From assembly GCA_002402535.1 (NCBI GenBank), contig DHGB01000022.1, forward strand, positions 3,034 through 20,533: a stretch of DNA of 17,500 nucleotides. Direction: 5' to 3'. Source of the stretch: Candidatus Shapirobacteria bacterium UBA4809. GTDB lineage: Bacteria; Patescibacteriota; Microgenomatia; UBA12405. Numbering within the stretch: the stretch's first letter is position 1; each line of letters starts with the position of its first letter. Below, piece by piece: positions 14,267 through 17,500 of the stretch. Below the pieces are notes generated by a model. That model worked only from the letters and a program-made list of their open reading frames with translations. It had not been told where the DNA came from and searched no databases. Made by a program: the position numbers and the translations under genes.

Positions 14267-14820
14267 AAGTTGGTGATAGCTTAAATATTAATTTACTGCC
14301 AAGTCAGGCTAAGTTTCAGGCGGATAAAATTAAGCTAAAAAAAACTATTAGGCGCTACGAAATGAGGTTTCTCGGCGTCTGGCTGGTATTTTTAATTGCC
14401 ACTTTTATTTTATTTTTGGGGAGTGGAATTATATTGAGTGGGAGTCAAAAAAAGTACCAGCAGGCGGTTAATGTTTTTGAAAGTAATACTGAAGAAATTG
14501 TTTTAAATCAATTATTAAAATATCAAGCCAAGGCTCTTGGGCAGGTACTAAATGATCGTTTTGAGTACGCGGCCTCTTTTGAAAAAGTCGCCTCGATTTT
14601 TTCTGACAAGGCAAAGGTATCTGAATTTGAAATCAATGACAAGGATAAAAGTTTTACCATGACAGTAACTACGGCTGATAAGGAAGGAGTTGATTATGTT
14701 GAGGATAGAGTTGATGAGGTTAATGAGGGTAAGGTTGAAGGGGTAAAAAAAATGATAATTACCGGAGTTTCTTATCAAGTTAGAGGAGAGTGGTCTATTA
14801 ATTTGGAGGTAATGATATGA
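14263..14820 (+). CDS. pilN: Type IV pilus assembly protein PilN
   Basis: Bitopic inner-membrane protein of 185 residues. The N-terminal cytoplasmic tail carries LNINLLP (residues 7-13), the conserved PilM-binding motif. One membrane helix lies near 36-58 (FLGVWLVFLIATFILFLGSGIIL). The rest is a coiled-coil and small alpha/beta domain outside the membrane that would pair with PilO. It overlaps pilM and pilO by 4 nt at each end, so the three are translationally coupled. Confidence 0.9.
   Translation: MKVGDSLNINLLPSQAKFQADKIKLKKTIRRYEMRFLGVWLVFLIATFILFLGSGIILSGSQKKYQQAVNVFESNTEEIVLNQLLKYQAKALGQVLNDRFEYAASFEKVASIFSDKAKVSEFEINDKDKSFTMTVTTADKEGVDYVEDRVDEVNEGKVEGVKKMIITGVSYQVRGEWSINLEVMI
14805..14810 (+). 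promoter_or_regulatory. Shine-Dalgarno sequence of pilO
   Basis: GGAGGT 6 nt before the ATG at 14817, inside the end of pilN; the best ribosome binding site in the window. Confidence 0.75.
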
Positions 14821-15581
14821 GTAAGACAATGGAAGTATCGGATAAGATTTTTGGCATGGATAAGCGAATATTTTCTTTGTGGCTTGAACCCTTTGCTTTA
14901 TTTTTAGTCTTTTTTATGAGTATATTTTTGGTGATAGTGCCAAAAATTAATGAAGGGATAGCGAGGCTTAATGAAAATAAGTCTGTATTGCAAAAAACGG
15001 CGCAAGTGAACGAAAAAATTAATTATTTACAAACAATAGATCAGGAAGGAATTAAAAAAGATGCCCAGAAGTTGGCCCAAGGTTTGCTCCCAGAAAAATC
15101 TTCATATTTGTTGTTAAAAGTGATTCAAAATACGGCTCAAAAATTAAATTATAATATTGACGATTTTTCGATTAGTATGGGTGATATTAAAGATGAAACA
15201 GCAGAAAATATTAAAGAGGCGAGTTTTGATAAAATTCCGATTGAAATAAATTTAATTGGTCCGTCTGAAAATTATTTGGCTCTGGCCAAAGCCCTAGAAA
15301 GAAGTTTGCCGATAATGTCGATAAATAAATATGAAATGTCGTCAAAGGCGGGTGGAATAACGACTATCAAATTGGCGGTTTATGCCTATTATATGAAGGA
15401 GGTAACTAATTTTAAGCTGGAAAATATCAGTCTGGCTGATTTGACTTTAAGTCAGGCTGAAGCAGATTTATTATCGACTATTGGTGAATATAGTGAACTG
15501 GATGTCAAGAGTATTGAAGGAGTAGGAGGAAGTGGGACTTTCGTAAAATACGATAGAATTGACCCGTTTTTTACTCCTTAA
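14817..15581 (+). CDS. pilO: Type IV pilus assembly protein PilO-like
   Basis: A 254-residue bitopic protein with one membrane helix at about 24-42 (EPFALFLVFFMSIFLVIVP), a coiled coil (NEGIARLNENKSVLQKTAQVNEKINYLQ) and a ferredoxin-like PilO domain (PIEINLIGPSENYLALAKALERSLPIMSINKYEM). It is named from position after pilM-pilN and this layout. The C-terminal tail of about 50 residues ends in FVKYDRIDPFFTP; a DPF motif is known from PilP proteins, so the tail may replace part of PilP, but this is speculation. No pilP or pilQ follows; the gene ends 11 nt into a convergent KH-domain gene. Confidence 0.85.
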   Translation: MSKTMEVSDKIFGMDKRIFSLWLEPFALFLVFFMSIFLVIVPKINEGIARLNENKSVLQKTAQVNEKINYLQTIDQEGIKKDAQKLAQGLLPEKSSYLLLKVIQNTAQKLNYNIDDFSISMGDIKDETAENIKEASFDKIPIEINLIGPSENYLALAKALERSLPIMSINKYEMSSKAGGITTIKLAVYAYYMKEVTNFKLENISLADLTLSQAEADLLSTIGEYSELDVKSIEGVGGSGTFVKYDRIDPFFTP

Positions 15582-15592
15582 TTTGGAGTAAA
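15570..15592. other. Hairpin spanning both convergent stop codons
   Basis: TTTACTCC (15570-15577) pairs perfectly with GGAGTAAA (15585-15592), loop of 7 nt. It contains the stop of pilO (15579-15581) and of khpA (15571-15573, other strand). Neither side has the downstream U-run of a standard intrinsic terminator. Confidence 0.6.
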
Positions 15593-15804
15593 TAACGAAT
15601 TTCAGGAAAAGCCAAATTAAGGAGGGTGCGGATAGATTTGATGATTTTGCCTTCTTTACCAATAATTTGACCAACAATTTCCGGAGGGGCACTAACCTCG
15701 AGAATGGTAAGTTCGTTTTCAAGACGAGAAGAAACCTGAACCTCGTCGCTGTCAGAAACAACGGCTTTGATTATATACTCAGCGGCCTGTTTAATATCAG
15801 TCAT
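15571..15804 (-). CDS. khpA: KH-domain RNA-binding protein KhpA
   Basis: Small single-KH protein of 77 residues, the usual KhpA size; a cytoplasmic RNA chaperone often encoded next to rpsP. The GxxG loop is GKEG at 49-52 within IVGQIIGKEGKIIKSIRTLLN. The N-terminal part MTDIKQAAEYIIKAVVSDSDEV matches the family pattern 'LVE(Y/F)IVKALVDxPDxV'. It starts 2 nt after the rpsP stop, and its stop overlaps the 3' end of pilO by 11 nt on the other strand. Confidence 0.9.
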   Translation of the reverse strand: MTDIKQAAEYIIKAVVSDSDEVQVSSRLENELTILEVSAPPEIVGQIIGKEGKIIKSIRTLLNLAFPEIRYLLQIKE

Positions 15805-15806
15805 AT

Positions 15807-16136
15807 TTATTTTACTTCTTCTCCGCCAGAGGCGGATCCGCCTTCGGCGGAAGTTTTTTCAACAGGTAATTCTTTTATTTCTTCAGTTTTTATTTTCTTC
15901 TTTCTTGGATATTTGTCAGGATTTAGAAGTTTATCAACACCAGTGGTGATTTGGGCACCATTTTTTAGCCACTGAGCCATTTTATCTTTATCGATTTGGA
16001 GAGTATTGGTAGTCGGAGTGTAAAAACCGAGATCATCGATAAATTTACCATTAGCTTTACTTCGGTCTGGGGCAACGACAATCCGAAATGAGCGTTGATG
16101 AATTTTACCAGTAGGTTTAAGTTTTATTTTTAGCAT
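15807..16136 (-). CDS. rpsP: 30S ribosomal protein S16
   Basis: Small-subunit protein. MLKIKLKPTGKIHQRSFRIVVAPDRSKANGKFIDDLGFYTP is a clear S16 N-terminus. The conserved part ends near residue 82; then comes a charged tail to residue 109. Residues 96-105 (SAEGGSASGG) are encoded by a tandem GC-rich palindrome (15822-15851), so the tail's end looks repeat-derived. The ATG has no Shine-Dalgarno sequence, and TATAAT lies 7 nt before it. The gene lies between rnc, separated by a 100-nt heptamer region, and khpA. Confidence 0.95.
   Translation of the reverse strand: MLKIKLKPTGKIHQRSFRIVVAPDRSKANGKFIDDLGFYTPTTNTLQIDKDKMAQWLKNGAQITTGVDKLLNPDKYPRKKKIKTEEIKELPVEKTSAEGGSASGGEEVK
15822..15851. repeat. 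Tandem GC-rich palindrome inside rpsP
   Basis: Two hairpins in a row: CCGCC-AGA-GGCGG (15823-15835) and TCCGCC-TTC-GGCGGA (15837-15851). The GC content is far above the surroundings. It is read in frame as part of the S16 tail. Confidence 0.8.
15837..15859 (+). terminator. Candidate terminator of the pil operon, antisense in rpsP
   Basis: On the + strand the hairpin TCCGCC-TTC-GGCGGA is followed by AGTTTTTTC, a good intrinsic terminator shape. It lies 256 nt after pilO, and nothing better is found closer, so pil transcripts may run through khpA in antisense and end inside rpsP. Confidence 0.55.
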
Positions 16137-16143
16137 GGATTCG

Positions 16144-16151
16144 ATTATACA
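16144..16151 (-). promoter_or_regulatory. Candidate promoter of rpsP (leaderless spacing)
   Basis: On the - strand TGTATAAT, with the TATAAT ending 7 nt before the rpsP ATG. An imperfect -35 (TAGACT at 16172-16167, 17-nt spacer) is supplied by the heptamer array upstream. It would allow rpsP-khpA to be expressed apart from rnc. Confidence 0.5.
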
Positions 16152-16160
16152 ATAAAAAAA

Positions 16161-16238
16161 GTCTAAAGTCTAAAGCCAAAAGTCTAAAAAATAATAAAAA
16201 AAATTCTAAACACTAAATCCTAAAGTCTAAAATTTAAA
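16161..16238 (+). repeat. NNCTAAA heptamer arrays between rnc and rpsP
   Basis: Two blocks of degenerate 7-mers: 16161-16188 (GTCTAAA, GTCTAAA, GCCAAAA, GTCTAAA) and 16204-16238 (TTCTAAA, CACTAAA, TCCTAAA, GTCTAAA, ATTTAAA), joined by an A-rich spacer. They fill the 103-nt gap between the two genes. Confidence 0.8.
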
Positions 16239-16239
16239 T

Positions 16240-16929
16240 TTAATTTTTATTTAAAATAAGAATTGCGCGAGTGGCGGCGTCTTCCTCAGCTTTTTGTTTG
16301 GAATTACCCTTACCCGAAGCGATAAGCTGATCACCTAAATAAACACCGATTTTAAAAATTTTTTGATGATCAGGTCCGGACTCAGAAAGCAATTGATATT
16401 TTGGAGTAACTCCCCTTTTGGACTGAGCAATTTCTTGAAAGAGGCTTTTGGCGTCTTTATAGATGTTTTTTTCAGATAATGCCTGAATATTTTTATCTAA
16501 AAATCGATCTAAAAATTTTTCTACAGCCGGATAGCCCTGATCTAAATGAATGGCTCCGATAAGACTCTCAAAGGTGTCGGCCAGAAGAGATATATTTTGA
16601 CGGCCATTGTGAGTGGCCTCACCCCGGCTGAGTAAAATAAAGGAGCCGAGATTGAAGGAGGCGGAAATATCGGCTAAATTTTCAGTGCAGACGATTAAAG
16701 AACGGAGATTGGTGAGCTGGCCTTCGTCAAAGTCGGGAAAAAGAGAATAAAGTTTTTGGGAAACCCAGTATTCGAGGATGGCATCGCCCAGAAATTCAAC
16801 TCTTTCGTTGCTCGAGTTTAACTGTTTATTTTCATTAAGATAAGAGCGGTGGGTTAGAGCTAGTAAAAGATAGCGGGGATCTTTAAATTTAACTTTAATT
16901 TTTTGTTCTAAAAGATTTATTTTATCCAT
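16240..16929 (-). CDS. rnc: Ribonuclease III
   Basis: Double-strand-specific endoribonuclease of 229 residues that processes rRNA and structured mRNAs. The signature NERVEFLGDAILE holds E42, E45 and D49 (equivalent to E38, E41, D45 of the E. coli enzyme), and LADTFESLIGAI holds D118 and E121. A dsRNA-binding domain occupies about 160-225 (DAKSLFQEIAQ...GVYLGDQLIASGKGNSKQKAEEDAATRAIL). All catalytic residues are present. The start overlaps nusB by 8 nt. Confidence 0.97.
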   Translation of the reverse strand: MDKINLLEQKIKVKFKDPRYLLLALTHRSYLNENKQLNSSNERVEFLGDAILEYWVSQKLYSLFPDFDEGQLTNLRSLIVCTENLADISASFNLGSFILLSRGEATHNGRQNISLLADTFESLIGAIHLDQGYPAVEKFLDRFLDKNIQALSEKNIYKDAKSLFQEIAQSKRGVTPKYQLLSESGPDHQKIFKIGVYLGDQLIASGKGNSKQKAEEDAATRAILILNKN

Positions 16930-17278
16930 TTATTTTTTTTAAGATATTACCGAGAACGGCGTTGATAAAAGGACTTGATTTGGTATCGCCAAATTCTTTA
17001 CCAATTTCAATAGCTTCATCAATAATGACTTTAGCCGGGGTCTCCGGTTTATTTATTAGTTCCCAAATAGAATAGCGAAGAATAGCCAGTTCGACCTTGT
17101 TAATTTGATCAAGAGGCCATTTAGGAGCGGCAGTCGAGATTAACTGGTCAATTTTATTAATTTCAGAGATGATGGGGAGAAGACTATCATCATCTATCTT
17201 ATGGGTAATCCCCCAGGCAAAAAGTGACTGGATGGATTTGATTCTTTTTTGATGTCGAGGATCGTTTTTGCTTTTCAC
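16922..17278 (-). CDS. nusB: Transcription antitermination factor NusB
   Basis: All-helical RNA-binding factor of rRNA antitermination. Its 118 residues are short for the family (about 130-150). RHQKRIKSIQSLFAWG at the N-terminus, DQINKVELAILRYSIWELI in the middle and KVIIDEAIEIGKEFGDTKSSPFINAVLGNIL at the C-terminus follow the NusB pattern. The start is GTG at 17278, forming a GTGA overlap with the rpmF stop. It overlaps rnc by 8 nt. Confidence 0.9.
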   Translation of the reverse strand: MKSKNDPRHQKRIKSIQSLFAWGITHKIDDDSLLPIISEINKIDQLISTAAPKWPLDQINKVELAILRYSIWELINKPETPAKVIIDEAIEIGKEFGDTKSSPFINAVLGNILKKING

Positions 17279-17427
17279 TTATTGCAGTTTTTGCAGGTAA
17301 AACCCGGAATTTTTGGTTGTCCACAATTTTTGCAGAGGGTAACCTGTGATAGGGTGGTGGCTTTAAATGAAGCTCGGCGTTTGCCCTGACGACGGCTTGA
17401 GGGCCAGTGTTTAGGAAGTGCAGTCAT
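17275..17427 (-). CDS. rpmF: 50S ribosomal protein L32
   Basis: A 50-residue protein. The translation begins MTALPKHWPSSRRQGKRRAS, the basic L32 N-terminus (LPKxxxSxxRxxKRRA), and carries a zinc ribbon with CKNC at 32-35 and CKNC at 45-48. The TGA stop overlaps the nusB GTG start by 4 nt. It is the first gene of the - strand operon, with TGTTATAAT 6 nt before the ATG and no Shine-Dalgarno sequence. Confidence 0.93.
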   Translation of the reverse strand: MTALPKHWPSSRRQGKRRASFKATTLSQVTLCKNCGQPKIPGFTCKNCNK

Positions 17428-17433
17428 GGAGGT

Positions 17434-17442
17434 ATTATAACA
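17434..17442 (-). promoter_or_regulatory. Extended -10 promoter of the rpmF operon
   Basis: On the - strand TGTTATAAT, ending 6 nt before the rpmF ATG. A TTGAAA (17464-17459) inside the heptamer array lies 19 nt upstream as a possible -35. The start of transcription would fall on or next to the ATG. Confidence 0.6.
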
Positions 17443-17461
17443 GAGAAAAGAGGGAAATTTT

Positions 17462-17489
17462 CAATCTACAATCTTCAATTTTCAATTTA
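17462..17489 (+). repeat. CAATCTA-type heptamer array at the window's right end
   Basis: Four units (CAATCTA, CAATCTT, CAATTTT, CAATTTA) immediately upstream of the rpmF promoter. The last bases ACGGGG may begin another element outside the window. Confidence 0.75.
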
Positions 17490-17500
17490 AATTAACGGGG

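Noticed and set aside
15570-15592. Hairpin as a standard bidirectional terminator
   Set aside because: Neither strand has a U-run after the stem, so only a hairpin is reported; the better + strand terminator shape is at 15837-15859.
15667-15975. Long + strand open frames across khpA and rpsP
   Set aside because: They lie antisense to two well-recognised genes and have no family features.
1-17500. Alternative genetic code with TGA read as an amino acid, as in Gracilibacteria/SR1
   Set aside because: TGA ends pilM, pilN, rpmF and the Cys-rich gene at the expected places, and no conserved protein is interrupted by in-frame TGA.
1-17500. tRNA or rRNA genes
   Set aside because: No cloverleaf-like or rRNA-like stretch was recognised on either strand.

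Overview
The window looks like a chromosomal piece of a Candidate Phyla Radiation (Patescibacteria) bacterium, most likely Microgenomates-like. The reasons are low GC, compact genes, a type IV pilus (T4P) locus with many small divergent prepilins, Thr/Pro-rich surface-protein linkers, and a pilMNO set with no pilP or outer-membrane secretin gene pilQ after it. That last point fits a single-membrane envelope. TGA is used as a stop, so the standard bacterial code applies. The taxonomic placement is inference from gene style, not a database result.

Left part (1-7600, + strand): the end of a PilT-type retraction ATPase, the platform protein PilC, a probable major pilin with its own terminator, the prepilin peptidase PilD, and a run of eight further prepilin or pseudopilin genes. 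Middle (7748-12188): a secreted or lipid-anchored orphan protein, a small membrane-anchored orphan, and a 789-residue Cys-rich secreted protein with Ig/FnIII-like domains that may be a pilus-tip or adhesin subunit. Next (12369-15581): a PilX/GspK-like minor pilin and the inner-membrane assembly genes pilM-pilN-pilO, joined by ATGA overlaps. Right part (15571-17427, - strand): a convergent housekeeping operon, rpmF-nusB-rnc-rpsP-khpA. rpmF is a 50-residue gene at 17275-17427.

Together the + strand genes would process prepilins (PilD), power and anchor the machine (PilT, PilC, PilMNO), form the fibre (ten prepilins, including PilV/PilW/PilX-like minor ones) and decorate it (the Cys-rich protein). 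The extension ATPase PilB is not visible and may lie to the left.

The most unusual layer is repeat DNA. Two heptanucleotide families, CAATCTA-like and NNCTAAA-like, fill intergenic gaps. The first also enters coding sequence: pilD carries two 'perfect hairpin plus five heptamers' composites, and two minor pilins have leader peptides made of heptamers. GTAGGGG-type palindromes sit before pilD and before the lipoprotein gene. A tandem GC-rich palindrome forms the 3' end of rpsP and looks like a terminator on the opposite strand. Several genes (pilD, pilM, rpsP, rpmF) have a -10-like box only 6-7 nt before the start codon, suggesting leaderless mRNAs.
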